64,000 nt of DNA from Paenibacillus sp. FSL H8-0548 (GTDB lineage Bacteria > Bacillota > Bacilli > Paenibacillales > Paenibacillaceae), in the NCBI RefSeq assembly GCF_038630985.1, contig NZ_CP152049.1:5476501-5540500 (forward strand), read 5' to 3'. A program made the translations under genes and the position numbers. Below, piece after piece: positions 8,964-18,056 of the stretch; the first letter of the stretch is position 1, and each line of letters opens with the position of its first letter. Under the pieces are notes generated by a model, which ran no database searches, was not told the DNA's origin, and saw nothing but the letters and a program-made list of their open reading frames with translations.

Positions 8964-11900
8964 TAATTCTGCCTCCTAGCCAATCGAATCGTTGTAATTT
9001 CGAACGGAGTAAAGGAAAGCTGGAACGCTCCATCCTCCTCATGGAGTTTATCGGTTGGAGCTTCCATCAAATCGGCAAGCCAAGCTTCCGATAGGTTCAT
9101 ATCTATAGAGATTTTTGTATTCACGTGAGTTCCAGCCGTTTCGTACAAACGGACAATCAGGTCATCGCTGTCCTCTGCTTGCTTCACCGTTTCTACCATA
9201 ACGTTCGGATGATCCACGCTTATAAATGATTTTGCTTCAGGCAAACTCGACACCGTACGGCTCGCGTTAACGCGAACCGACCGTAAAGGGACATTCAGCT
9301 CGTAACCGCGTTTATATACCTCCGCTTGTACATGATCGCCTGTATGAGGGTACAGTGAGTAAGTGAATTCATGCTCAGCTCGGTCTGCCTCTGGGTCTGG
9401 ATAGGATGTGCTGCGCAAAAGGTTCAAATCGAGCACGTTTTGCCAAGCTCGGTGTCCATATTTGCAATCATTGAGCAGCGCTACACCGTAATTCGGCTCC
9501 GACAGGTCGATCCACTGATGCGCGCAAATTTCATCCTTCGCATAATCCCAGAGCGTATTGCGATGAGTGGGACGCTTCAAGTAGCCAAACTGAATTTCAC
9601 AGCTAGCGCTGTCCGAGCGAACGGAAACCGGGAACGACGTTCGCAGCATTTTTGCAGACTCCTGCCAATCAGCCTTTGTAGAGAAATCGATGCGGCGGCT
9701 GCCTTCCGTCAAGATAACCTTTTGAATCAAAGTAGACTGGCCGAACCGATAAACGAGCACAAATCCTGCTGTTGGTCCATCTTGAAAAGCTGCCGACTCG
9801 ACAGGCTGAAGAGGCACGCCTTCCGTTTGTCGATAATCCTGTTTAATATCCCAAGCATCGCCCTCGTCATGATATAGGCTCAGCTCATTAGCTTTCTGTC
9901 CTTGCGGAATAACTTCTCTGCCATTCTCTTTATCTATAATAGAAGAGATCGTAAAGCCCTCAGCGAACGTAATCGTAAACAAGTCATTTTCCAAAATACG
10001 ATCAATTACCGATGCTTTCATATCTGGAAAAGCAGGATGAGTCTCCACCGCATCAGGCGTTACAACGGTTTCCGCTTCAGTTGCTGCCGTCTCGGCCATT
10101 GCCAACGTGTGCGCATCCGCATTCGCCAAGGCGTATCCCATTGCAGGAACCTTAACGCGAATCCAGCCTCCATCCTTTTGCACCCATTCCTCGCGATCCC
10201 ATGACAAGGAGTTGAAAAACACGTCAGAATTTTTGTCAGCAGGAAGAGCTTCCACAGCCGTGCCGTATTCATCCTCAATCATTTGCTCAACTCGGCCGAG
10301 CAGCGCCTCGTAACGCTCAAGCGACTCGTCATATACACGTTTAATTGAAGAGCCCGGTAAAATATCATGGAACTGGTAGAGCAGTACTTCCTTCCAAATG
10401 AGCTCCAGCTCTTCCGAAGGATATTGCTTGCCATGCGTCACTCCGGCAATAATAGCCGCGAATTCCAGCTCGCGCAGCGATTTCTCCAGCTTCCGGTTGT
10501 AGCGTTTGTTCCTCGCTTGGCTCGTCAGCGTTCCTTGATGCTTCTCAAGATAGAGCTCGCCGGACCAAGATTGGTACCGCTCAGAGCCCTTAGCCAGCTT
10601 CTCGAAAAATTTCGAAGACGGTTCTTGAACAACCGGGCTGAGCCCTTGCAAATTTTTCTCCCTCTTAAGCCGTTCAAGATGCTCCTCGCCTGGACCGCCA
10701 CCGCCGTCGCCGATTCCGAACAACATCAGACAATTTTCCGATAAGTTTTTGTCCATATATTCTTTTTCGGCCTTGATGATCGAGCGGGGCGCTGCTGGAC
10801 TGTTATACGTATCCTCTGGCGGCATATGAGTAAGCACGCTCGAGCCGTCGATCCCTTCCCAGTGGAAGGTGTGATGCGGATGACGGTTGTAAACGCTCCA
10901 TGACAGCTTCTGGGTCATCATGAAGTCAACGCCTGATTTTTTCAAAATTTGAGGCAAGCTCGCTGTGTAACCGAACACATCCGGCATCCAAAGCGACTTC
11001 ATTTCCTGCCCGAATTCCGCTTGAAAATACCGTTTTCCGTACAGAATTTGCCGAATTAGCGATTCTCCGCTTGGCACATTGGTATCCGATTCGACCCACA
11101 TTGCGCCTTGCAGCTCCCAGCGTCCCTCTTGAACACGTTCCTTGATGCGTGCATAAAGCTTTGGATAATGAATCTTCATCCAATCGTATAGCTGCGGCTG
11201 GCTTGCACCGAATATATAGTCGGGGTAGCGCTCCATCATTTGCAATACGGTTGAAAATGTTCGTGCTCCTTTGCGAATCGTTTCGCGAATCGGCCACAGC
11301 CAAGCCAAATCCATATGCGCATGGCCTACAGCGCTAATGGTAAGCGACGGATCGCCGCCTTGCTTTGCCAGCTGCTCTTGTAGCAACCTTGCTGCCGCAG
11401 CCACTCGTTCCTCGTTAAATGCGATAAGAAGGTTCGAAGCATCATACAATGCCTGCAAAATACGTTCTCTTCGCGCCGACCCTTCAGGCATTTGCTCCGC
11501 CGTCTCCAGCAGTACCTCCGCGTCATAATACAGCTCACGGATGTCCTCGCGGCAGATCGCGATTTGGGCCTCCTTCAACGTACCGCTGCGGTAGCGTCCG
11601 AACAGGTCATTACAGCCCGCGTCTCCCCATAAATCGATCGTTTCGTCGCCCGTCGAGCTTTCGCTGATATGCACCACTCGCTTGCCTGGCAGCCCTAAAG
11701 TAAAATCAAACTCCGAATTGATATTCGTAAGTCCCTGCTTAGGAGTTCCCTCTTCGTCTACTAGGCAAAGCTCTCCATTAACGTCAATGAGAAGAACAAC
11801 CTTAGTCCCGATCGCTTCCTCAGTCACCTTGCCGCTAAAATGAAACCAAGCGCAATCCCAAAGGTTTCCCCAGTGGTCTCCAGCAGCAACTTCAATTTTT

Positions 11901-12046
11901 TCGCCAGACTCCCTTGCTTCGTAAGGAACCGGCTCCGGTGTTATCCAGGCTGTTGCCTTCAAGTCTGAAAGCGGCTTGTATATTTGCTCCCTCACTCTCT
12001 CAAGTGCTGATCTTAATTGTTCTGTTCTTATCTTCTCATAAGGCAT
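8963..12046 (-). CDS. Alpha-mannosidase, glycoside hydrolase family 38
   Basis: 1027 residues, usual length for bacterial GH38. The zinc-site motif GHAHMDLAWLWP contains His242, His244 and Asp246, and WMPDVFGY carries the expected nucleophile Asp356. An alpha-helical middle and large beta-sandwich domains follow. No signal peptide, so it acts on imported oligosaccharides in the cytosol. A good AAAGGAGA ribosome site precedes the ATG. It is the first gene of the operon with two permeases, a binding lipoprotein and a glycosidase-like protein. A catabolite site at 12121-12134 lies about 75 bp upstream of the start, so glucose repression through CcpA is likely. Substrate is probably alpha-mannosides, as in N-glycan or mannan fragments. 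Confidence 0.95.
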   Translation of the reverse strand: MPYEKIRTEQLRSALERVREQIYKPLSDLKATAWITPEPVPYEARESGEKIEVAAGDHWGNLWDCAWFHFSGKVTEEAIGTKVVLLIDVNGELCLVDEEGTPKQGLTNINSEFDFTLGLPGKRVVHISESSTGDETIDLWGDAGCNDLFGRYRSGTLKEAQIAICREDIRELYYDAEVLLETAEQMPEGSARRERILQALYDASNLLIAFNEERVAAAARLLQEQLAKQGGDPSLTISAVGHAHMDLAWLWPIRETIRKGARTFSTVLQMMERYPDYIFGASQPQLYDWMKIHYPKLYARIKERVQEGRWELQGAMWVESDTNVPSGESLIRQILYGKRYFQAEFGQEMKSLWMPDVFGYTASLPQILKKSGVDFMMTQKLSWSVYNRHPHHTFHWEGIDGSSVLTHMPPEDTYNSPAAPRSIIKAEKEYMDKNLSENCLMLFGIGDGGGGPGEEHLERLKREKNLQGLSPVVQEPSSKFFEKLAKGSERYQSWSGELYLEKHQGTLTSQARNKRYNRKLEKSLRELEFAAIIAGVTHGKQYPSEELELIWKEVLLYQFHDILPGSSIKRVYDESLERYEALLGRVEQMIEDEYGTAVEALPADKNSDVFFNSLSWDREEWVQKDGGWIRVKVPAMGYALANADAHTLAMAETAATEAETVVTPDAVETHPAFPDMKASVIDRILENDLFTITFAEGFTISSIIDKENGREVIPQGQKANELSLYHDEGDAWDIKQDYRQTEGVPLQPVESAAFQDGPTAGFVLVYRFGQSTLIQKVILTEGSRRIDFSTKADWQESAKMLRTSFPVSVRSDSASCEIQFGYLKRPTHRNTLWDYAKDEICAHQWIDLSEPNYGVALLNDCKYGHRAWQNVLDLNLLRSTSYPDPEADRAEHEFTYSLYPHTGDHVQAEVYKRGYELNVPLRSVRVNASRTVSSLPEAKSFISVDHPNVMVETVKQAEDSDDLIVRLYETAGTHVNTKISIDMNLSEAWLADLMEAPTDKLHEEDGAFQLSFTPFEITTIRLARRQN

Positions 12047-12120
12047 TTGCAGGTCTCCTTTTTCATCCGGTTATATCCTTCATATCGATTCTCTTTTAAG
12101 CAGCTCTATCGCCTTAAATT

Positions 12121-12134
12121 TGAAAGCGGTTTCA
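12121..12134 (-). promoter_or_regulatory. cre site (CcpA operator)
   Basis: TGAAAGCGGTTTCA matches the published cre consensus TGWNANCGNTNWCA at every fixed position. It lies about 75 bp upstream of the mannosidase ATG, where binding would block transcription. Confidence 0.8.
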
Positions 12135-12213
12135 ATATTATTTTCCTATAACATTCACTATCTTCGTTCCCCGGTATTTTCAAGTAAGCTCTCTTCTAAC
12201 AAACATCTTATTC

Positions 12214-12244
12214 ATAATATAATATATAGATTGAATATATTCAA
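12214..12244. promoter_or_regulatory. AT-rich palindromes, candidate operator for the glycan regulator
   Basis: ATAATATAATATATAG is followed by the perfect 14-bp palindrome TTGAATATATTCAA (12231-12244). Similar AT-alternating sites occur in front of the regulator gene at 13497-13511 and at 13651-13672. The site lies between the mannosidase operon and the regulator stop. Regulator binding is inferred from position and similarity only. Confidence 0.35.
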
Positions 12245-12253
12245 TATATAAAT

Positions 12254-12289
12254 AAAAAAATCTTTTCCAGATTCGGAAAAGATTTTTTT
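12254..12289 (-). terminator. Rho-independent terminator after the GntR/LacI-type regulator
   Basis: A 15-bp stem AAAAAAATCTTTTCC/GGAAAAGATTTTTTT with a 6-base loop, 19 bp past the stop codon, with T-runs on both strands. It could work in both directions. Confidence 0.85.
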
Positions 12290-12307
12290 ATCACTGCATG
12301 CTGTTGA

Positions 12308-13465
12308 TTATTGGGACGGGACAGGACCCGTCGTTTGCCTAACGACCAGCTCTGGCTGGATTAAGGTTTTGGTATACTTGCTCTTGCGATCCGCGCCGCC
12401 TTCAATAATTTCAAGCAGCGTCCCGGCGGCCCGATAGCCCATCTCAAGTTCAAATTGCTTAATATGTGTAAAAATACCGAATTCTTCAACGATTGACGTC
12501 GGATCATCGAAGCTTATAATCGAAAGATCATTTGGTACATCTAGGCCAGCTTGTTGCGCCATTTGATAAATCTTAACGCCTAGCCTGCCATTAAGCGTAA
12601 TGTATGCCGTAGCCATTCGATTGCGAATATAGCGATACAACGGGTGCTTCTCCGTATCCTTCATGTTCTCCACTTGGAAACCGGTAATCATATGGGCAGG
12701 ATTGATGAGCGCTCCCTTGTTTTTCAATGCGTTCATGTAGCCATCAATACGCTCTTGCACCGTTATCGTTTGCAAAGGAGAATCGGAGCAAATAGCAATC
12801 TCACGGTGACCAAGCTCCCACAAATAATCGACAGCGAGGCTTGTTCCAAGCCTTCCATCCGCTGCGATATAATTGGTCTCGACACCTGGAAGGAACCGAT
12901 CGATCAGCACAAACGGATAGCCGCTAAATTTCATGCTTAAAATTTCCTCGTTGTAATTCTCTTCGTCAACCGGAAAGACCAGCACGCCGTCTGCTCCCAT
13001 TTCCTTGAGCGTTTTAAATGCCTCTTTCTCTTTATCGATATCTCCTTCGGACAGTAAAATCACGCTGCGATAGCCCTTCTCTCGAAGCGCTCTATTAACG
13101 CCATCGATCAAACGAATCGCAAAATAATCACATATAGATGGCATTACTAGACCAATGATGCGCGTCCTGTTCTCAATAACAGCCTGTTCTACGTTAATTA
13201 CTGGTGCTGCAGGAGCCGTCTCTTCTGTTTCTGCTGGCTCCTCACCGCTGACGAAGCTGCCCTTGCCCGGCACACGAGTAATTATTCTATCGTTTGCTAA
13301 ACCGACCATAGCATTAACAACCGTAATTTTACTGACGTTAAAGAGTTTCATTAGATCTTTCTCAGTCGGTACGCGGTCCCCCGCCTTCAAGCCCTCAGTT
13401 ATAATCAGCTCGCGGATATAATCTTGAATTTTCTGATAAAGCGGTGTACGAACGATTGAATTCAT
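12308..13465 (-). CDS. GntR-type DNA-binding regulator with LacI-like sugar-binding domain (AraR-like)
   Basis: 385 residues from the ATG read from 13465. Two codons upstream a TTG is also open, but the GGTGA site favours this ATG. Residues about 5-75 form a GntR winged helix (YQKIQDYIRELI...VPTEKDLMKLFNVSKITVVNAM...ITRVPGKGSFV). A linker rich in Ala and Glu follows, then a periplasmic-binding-like effector domain from about 105 to 375. AraR of Bacillus has the same architecture. It is encoded directly upstream of the alpha-mannosidase operon in the same direction, separated by a terminator, so it probably represses that operon and is released by an imported sugar. Confidence 0.88.
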   Translation of the reverse strand: MNSIVRTPLYQKIQDYIRELIITEGLKAGDRVPTEKDLMKLFNVSKITVVNAMVGLANDRIITRVPGKGSFVSGEEPAETEETAPAAPVINVEQAVIENRTRIIGLVMPSICDYFAIRLIDGVNRALREKGYRSVILLSEGDIDKEKEAFKTLKEMGADGVLVFPVDEENYNEEILSMKFSGYPFVLIDRFLPGVETNYIAADGRLGTSLAVDYLWELGHREIAICSDSPLQTITVQERIDGYMNALKNKGALINPAHMITGFQVENMKDTEKHPLYRYIRNRMATAYITLNGRLGVKIYQMAQQAGLDVPNDLSIISFDDPTSIVEEFGIFTHIKQFELEMGYRAAGTLLEIIEGGADRKSKYTKTLIQPELVVRQTTGPVPSQ

Positions 13466-13496
13466 GTGCAATCACCAAGCTTCATATTGATATTTG

Positions 13497-13672
13497 TAAT
13501 ATATAATATATCCTTAAACTCCGATACGCAATACTAATACATTTGTCGAAAAAAGTTTCGTTTCCTTTTGTCGAAAATGATTAAATGATAGGTTAATCTC
13601 TATATTCATTAGGTCTTTTCGCATAGTTCCACTAGCTTTGTCGATTCTTCTTATTATATATATAATATATAT
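13497..13672. promoter_or_regulatory. AT-alternating sites upstream of the GntR/LacI-type regulator
   Basis: TAATATATAATATAT at 13497-13511 lies about 30 bp before the regulator start, and a longer TTATTATATATATAATATATAT block lies at 13651-13672. Both resemble the site at 12214-12229. They may be operators for autoregulation. The interval 13472-13690 holds no gene. Confidence 0.3.
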
Positions 13673-13692
13673 TGTCGATTCATCATACAACC

Positions 13693-13736
13693 AAAAAAAA
13701 AAAAAAAAAAAACAGACTACCATCTGCAATCTGTTT
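13693..13736 (-). terminator. Terminator with an unusually long 20-base T-run
   Basis: On the minus strand AAACAGA/TCTGTTT closes a hairpin with a 13-base interior, followed by an uninterrupted run of 20 T (20 A on the plus strand, 13693-13712). It ends the operon whose last gene is the LacI regulator at 13787. Confidence 0.75.
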
Positions 13737-13786
13737 CCCTACTTACTCCAGCGGAACATTTCCGTGCCTAATCCTCAGTCGTTTCT

Positions 13787-14860
13787 TTAAGACTGCGCCC
13801 CAGCAGTCGACTCCCGGTACAGCAGCTCGCCTGCAACGAGCAGCTTCTCCATAGGCTCCTGCTTGCTTGCAATACGGCTGAGCAGCCTTTCTACTGCGCG
13901 CTTCCCTAGTGTTTCCTTCGGCACATGCACCGTCGTTAAGGCTGGTGTCATACGGTAAGAATCATCAATGTTGTCGAATCCCGTCACCGACACCTCCCCC
14001 GGCACCGATAGTCCCAGCTCCTGCATCGCATGAACCGCTCCAATTGCAATCATATCATTCGCGCATAGAAGTGCAGTTGGCATCGTTTTCGACTTCAAGC
14101 GTTTGACTGCCCATTGCCTAACGGGCTCCTGAAAATCCTCATGCTCAAACCCTTCAACGGGCAATAGGTTTTCCTCTCTGTGACCGAAAGCAAGCCCATA
14201 ATCAGCCTGCTCCTCAAGCGCGCTTCGAAACCCTAGGAAACGATCCTTAAAGCTTCGCGAGTAATTAATATTGCCAACAAAGCAGAGCCGCTTATGCCCT
14301 TTTCCAATCAGATGCTTCGTAAGCCGGTACATAGATTCATAGTTGTTCGTAAATACAGTATCGGTTGGGATCAACATATCCTCATGATCAACCAGCACCA
14401 TAGGCAAGCCAATTCGATGCACCTCCAGCAGCAGCGGTGTTGATATTTCACCAACGCCAATAAGTCCCAATATGCCGTTAGGGTTTAGAAAATGTAGAAA
14501 ATGGTCTACGCTTTGCTCCGACACGATGACCATGCCGCAGCCTTCCTCCTCTAGTCTCGACGAAATGCCATCCAGAATCCGACCCCAATATAAGGACTCC
14601 TTCGTTTGAAAACGGATATTCGGCATCAATACGAGAACAGATTGTTTGTTCGCGGCAGGCACCTTCGGAAGCTGCTCCAGCTTCATCGATTTGACATAAG
14701 CGTTCTTTTGCGAAAAATAGCCTAGCTGCGCTGCCGCTTGAATAACCCGCTCCTGCGTTGCTTCACTTACGCCGCCTTTGCCAGAGAGCGCCTTCGAAAC
14801 GACGAACTTTGAAACACCCAAATGATCGGCAATTTGCTGCATTGTGACTTTATTAGACAT
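13787..14860 (-). CDS. LacI-family transcription regulator
   Basis: About 357 residues from the ATG read from 14860, chosen because AAGGTGG sits just before it; the frame is open a little further upstream. The N-terminus has the LacI helix-turn-helix and hinge (VTMQQIADHLGVSKFVVSKALSGKGGVSEATQERV). Residues about 60-340 form a sugar-binding-like effector domain with the usual CANDMIAIGA and SVTGFDN motifs. It is the last gene of an operon with an SDR enzyme, a YesM-type kinase and a binding lipoprotein; the start is 14 bp after the binding-protein stop. It probably controls this operon in response to a sugar. Confidence 0.9.
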   Translation of the reverse strand: MSNKVTMQQIADHLGVSKFVVSKALSGKGGVSEATQERVIQAAAQLGYFSQKNAYVKSMKLEQLPKVPAANKQSVLVLMPNIRFQTKESLYWGRILDGISSRLEEEGCGMVIVSEQSVDHFLHFLNPNGILGLIGVGEISTPLLLEVHRIGLPMVLVDHEDMLIPTDTVFTNNYESMYRLTKHLIGKGHKRLCFVGNINYSRSFKDRFLGFRSALEEQADYGLAFGHREENLLPVEGFEHEDFQEPVRQWAVKRLKSKTMPTALLCANDMIAIGAVHAMQELGLSVPGEVSVTGFDNIDDSYRMTPALTTVHVPKETLGKRAVERLLSRIASKQEPMEKLLVAGELLYRESTAGAQS

Positions 14861-14874
14861 TGAAATATTCCACC

Positions 14875-16164
14875 TTAGCTTTTGGTAATCGTTCTTGCTT
14901 CTCGCCATCGCTCATTATAATTATCGAATACCGCCTGCAAGTCAGGCGCAGCAATCCATTCTTGAATGTAATCGCCTGACCAAAAAGCAATTTGTGCTGT
15001 ATTAGCAATATCAAGCAGCAGATCACTTGGAACGCGGCGCTCGATAAACTCACTGTTGAAGGACAGAAATTGCTGGAACTGCGGCAAGGAGGGCTCCCTA
15101 TTGTCGATAACGGGTAAAAAACCGGAATCATCCACATAACCAGACTCATTCACAAAAAACTCCACCCACGCCTCTGCCAGTTCTTTATTTTCACTAAATT
15201 TGCTTATTCCTACAAACCAATCTGGGCTGAGCGGCGAGAATCGATTCTCGCTGTTATCATATGGAAATGGGAAAAATCCGATATTTTCCGATTTTGCTCC
15301 TGCTGTAACGATTTGATTAATAACCCAATTTCCTTGCAAATACATGCCCGCTCGTCCTTCAGCAAGCTCTTTTTTTGACGTTTCCCACTGATTGGTTAGC
15401 AGCTGCTTCTCAACATATCCGCGATCAATCAACGTTTTGACAATTGTAATCGCCTGTCCCCATGCGTTGTCAATTTTCCACGGCTCATCTTGATCAACCA
15501 TCTTATTCAAATACTCAGCATCGCCAGTCATGTAGCTGACCAAATCCTCACTCCAGGTCATAAGCGGCCACTGGGCACCGTAGTTCAAGTATACCGGTAC
15601 AATTCCTGCTTGCTTCAGCAGCTCGCAAGCTTCGTAAAACTGCTCCAGCGTCGTTGGTATTTGCTTAATGCCGGCCTTCTCAAAGGCCTCCTTGTTATAG
15701 ACAATGCCGGTTGTCGTTGCCCCCGTCGCAATGCCGTAGCGTTTCCCCGCATAAGCTTTAAAATCAGAAAAATGAATATGCTCAAAAAGCTTCTCCGGAA
15801 GCGGCTCGAAATAGTTGGGTAAATTTTCATTTTTAATATTGTTTGGCAGCAGCAGCACATCACCTAAATTGCGAATGGAGAGCCTGACCATAATATCGCT
15901 GGCGTAGTTCTGAATGCCTTCGAACGTCACGGTAACACCGGGGTGAAGCTGAGCGAATTGATCGGCATATTTTTGAAATACGCCATTCTCAATCAGATCG
16001 ATACGATTAGTCAACACATTCAAGGCCGCGTTTTGATCAACCTGTTCAGTCTTGTTCGTTGGCTCGGTTTCCGCCCCGTTATCGCTTGGGCCCCGTTGAC
16101 AGCCCGCGATACTCATGGCGCAAAACAGAACAACAAGCACTAGCGTATACGTGTATTTGTTCAT
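14875..16164 (-). CDS. Extracellular sugar-binding lipoprotein without adjacent permeases
   Basis: 429 residues with a lipoprotein signal (lipobox SIAGC, Cys22) and a family-1 solute-binding fold (FEKAGIKQIPTTLEQFYEAC, GRAGMYLQGNWVI). Its ATG overlaps the stop of the kinase gene (ATGA), which indicates tight coupling. No permease or ATPase gene is near it. It may therefore serve as a ligand-presenting partner for the neighbouring kinase, as in known binding-protein/LytS-type sensor pairs, or may use a permease encoded elsewhere. Confidence 0.88.
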   Translation of the reverse strand: MNKYTYTLVLVVLFCAMSIAGCQRGPSDNGAETEPTNKTEQVDQNAALNVLTNRIDLIENGVFQKYADQFAQLHPGVTVTFEGIQNYASDIMVRLSIRNLGDVLLLPNNIKNENLPNYFEPLPEKLFEHIHFSDFKAYAGKRYGIATGATTTGIVYNKEAFEKAGIKQIPTTLEQFYEACELLKQAGIVPVYLNYGAQWPLMTWSEDLVSYMTGDAEYLNKMVDQDEPWKIDNAWGQAITIVKTLIDRGYVEKQLLTNQWETSKKELAEGRAGMYLQGNWVINQIVTAGAKSENIGFFPFPYDNSENRFSPLSPDWFVGISKFSENKELAEAWVEFFVNESGYVDDSGFLPVIDNREPSLPQFQQFLSFNSEFIERRVPSDLLLDIANTAQIAFWSGDYIQEWIAAPDLQAVFDNYNERWREARTITKS

Positions 16165-18038
16165 TCTGCTTCTCTCCCTAATTCTAATGGAAGCTGTAAC
16201 ATGACCTCGGTGCCCTGTCCCTGCACACTGGTTACCTTTATTCCATATTGGCGGCCGTAGTGCAGCTTGATGCGCTCGTTTACATTTTTTAGGCCGATTC
16301 CACCGGTTTTTCGTTTCACAGCCTTTTCTTCTGCACCGGCAAGCGAACGGTTTAGCCGCTCCAAGGTATCTTCATCAATTCCAAGGCCATCATCCCATAT
16401 TCTAAGCCACAGCGCTTGCGGGGTCCGCTCAACGCTCATGACGATCCGCATCGAAGGCTTATTGTCGTCCATCCCATGGTAAATCGCATTTTCAACGATT
16501 GGCTGCAGGACAAGCTTAATAATCGGGTAGGTTAGCAAATCGGCCGGAATCTTGGTTTCCAGCTGAAAGCGATTTGGATACCGGTAGTTTAGCATTTCAA
16601 CGTAATTGCGCATATGCAGCGTCTCGTTCTCGAGTGTTACCTCCTCATGCAAATCACTTATACTGTAGCGCAGCAGCTTTCCGAGTATGGCAATCATATC
16701 TGCTGCGATATGATCATCATTCAGCTCGGCAGCCATCCGAATCGATTCAAGTGTATTATACATAAAATGCGGATTGATTTGACTCTGCAGCGCATGCAGC
16801 TCCGCTTCCTTCTTCTTCGTCTCCATAACATAAATATCCTGTATCAAATGGTCAATTCGGACGATCATGCGATTAAACTGATTGCCAAGCTGACCGACCT
16901 CATCGCGGTATTTCACTGGAAATTGTACGTTGAAGTCGCCTTCCTGCACATTTTTCATCATACGCATCATTTTGCGGAGCGGATTCGTTAGCGCATACGA
17001 GAATACGACCGATATGAAGAGCGCCACAATTAACGTAATCAGTGTAGCAATCCAGGTTACATTGCGAATAACGACAGCATCCCTCGTAAGCTCGCTGACA
17101 GGAATCGAGGTCATAACCTTCCAATTCGTCTTGGGTGAGGTCGTGTAAATATACAATCGCTTCAGCCCATCCTCCTCAAAATAAAAGCTTCCATTGCCGC
17201 CCTTCGCCTGAGCAACAGCGGGATCATCCAATATATTCGTCGCCATTCTCGCTTTATCGCTGTCATAAACAACATTTCCAAGCACGTCAATAATGACAGA
17301 TTGTCCACTCGTTACTTTATCAAGCTCGCTCATTTGATCTTCGATTACACTAATATTCGCATCTACTGCAATCAGCCCAATTGGCTTGAGTGATTTATCA
17401 ATAACCTTGCGGACGACTGTAAATGCATACCTGACGCTCTGCAAATTATTCGTATATTTCTGCGTGCTGAGCAGCACTGCTTCCCCGCCGGAGGTTTGCA
17501 CGCGCTCACGCCAATTTTCATAGCTTTCCTTCACGTTAAGCCTTATTCCGCCGCTCGCCGAGGAGTAGTAGCCGTTTCCGAATTGATCAAATATATAGAC
17601 CGAGTTGGCCCCGCGCTTTATCGTATTGATAAACGATATGTTTCCTTCAATGCCGCGTTGAATTAACAGCAGCTGGTCAAAATCCTCAGGCATTTGACTG
17701 CTGCTATCCCCTGTCGCCTGCTGTCTCTTCTCATAATAGCGGTTCGAGTTAATCAGGTTTTGTTTAATATCGTCCTGATACGCTGGAATAGAGGAGATGC
17801 GCTCCATATCTTCGATATAATCATCAACTCGAACGATCATATTTTCAAGCATTTTGGTCGAGTAGACGATCGTCTTCTCCTCTATCGAACGGGAATAGTT
17901 GCTGTAGGAGATGTAGCCAATAAACGATAACGGCAGAGTGATCAGCAAAAGAAATACGATAAACAGCTTTTGTTCCATCCGCATGCTGCCAAAAACTGCC
18001 CATATGCGCCACAATCGTTTGTTCATACCCAATCTCAT
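16161..18038 (-). CDS. YesM-type sensor histidine kinase, no response regulator nearby
   Basis: 625 residues. A membrane helix at about 24-44 and another at about 326-350 flank a large extracellular Cache-like sensor. A HAMP domain follows (about 350-402). The dimerisation/phosphoacceptor segment contains LQSQINPHFMYNT with His424. The ATPase domain shows the N-box QPIVENAIYHG, the DDGLGI box and TGGIGLKN. In the usual arrangement such kinases are paired with an AraC-type YesN response regulator. None is encoded on either side here: the neighbours are an SDR 18 bp upstream and a binding lipoprotein overlapping downstream. The partner regulator must be elsewhere or the signal must leave by another route. 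Confidence 0.92.
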   Translation of the reverse strand: MRLGMNKRLWRIWAVFGSMRMEQKLFIVFLLLITLPLSFIGYISYSNYSRSIEEKTIVYSTKMLENMIVRVDDYIEDMERISSIPAYQDDIKQNLINSNRYYEKRQQATGDSSSQMPEDFDQLLLIQRGIEGNISFINTIKRGANSVYIFDQFGNGYYSSASGGIRLNVKESYENWRERVQTSGGEAVLLSTQKYTNNLQSVRYAFTVVRKVIDKSLKPIGLIAVDANISVIEDQMSELDKVTSGQSVIIDVLGNVVYDSDKARMATNILDDPAVAQAKGGNGSFYFEEDGLKRLYIYTTSPKTNWKVMTSIPVSELTRDAVVIRNVTWIATLITLIVALFISVVFSYALTNPLRKMMRMMKNVQEGDFNVQFPVKYRDEVGQLGNQFNRMIVRIDHLIQDIYVMETKKKEAELHALQSQINPHFMYNTLESIRMAAELNDDHIAADMIAILGKLLRYSISDLHEEVTLENETLHMRNYVEMLNYRYPNRFQLETKIPADLLTYPIIKLVLQPIVENAIYHGMDDNKPSMRIVMSVERTPQALWLRIWDDGLGIDEDTLERLNRSLAGAEEKAVKRKTGGIGLKNVNERIKLHYGRQYGIKVTSVQGQGTEVMLQLPLELGREAE

Positions 18039-18056
18039 ACGCGAAACTCCCCTATG

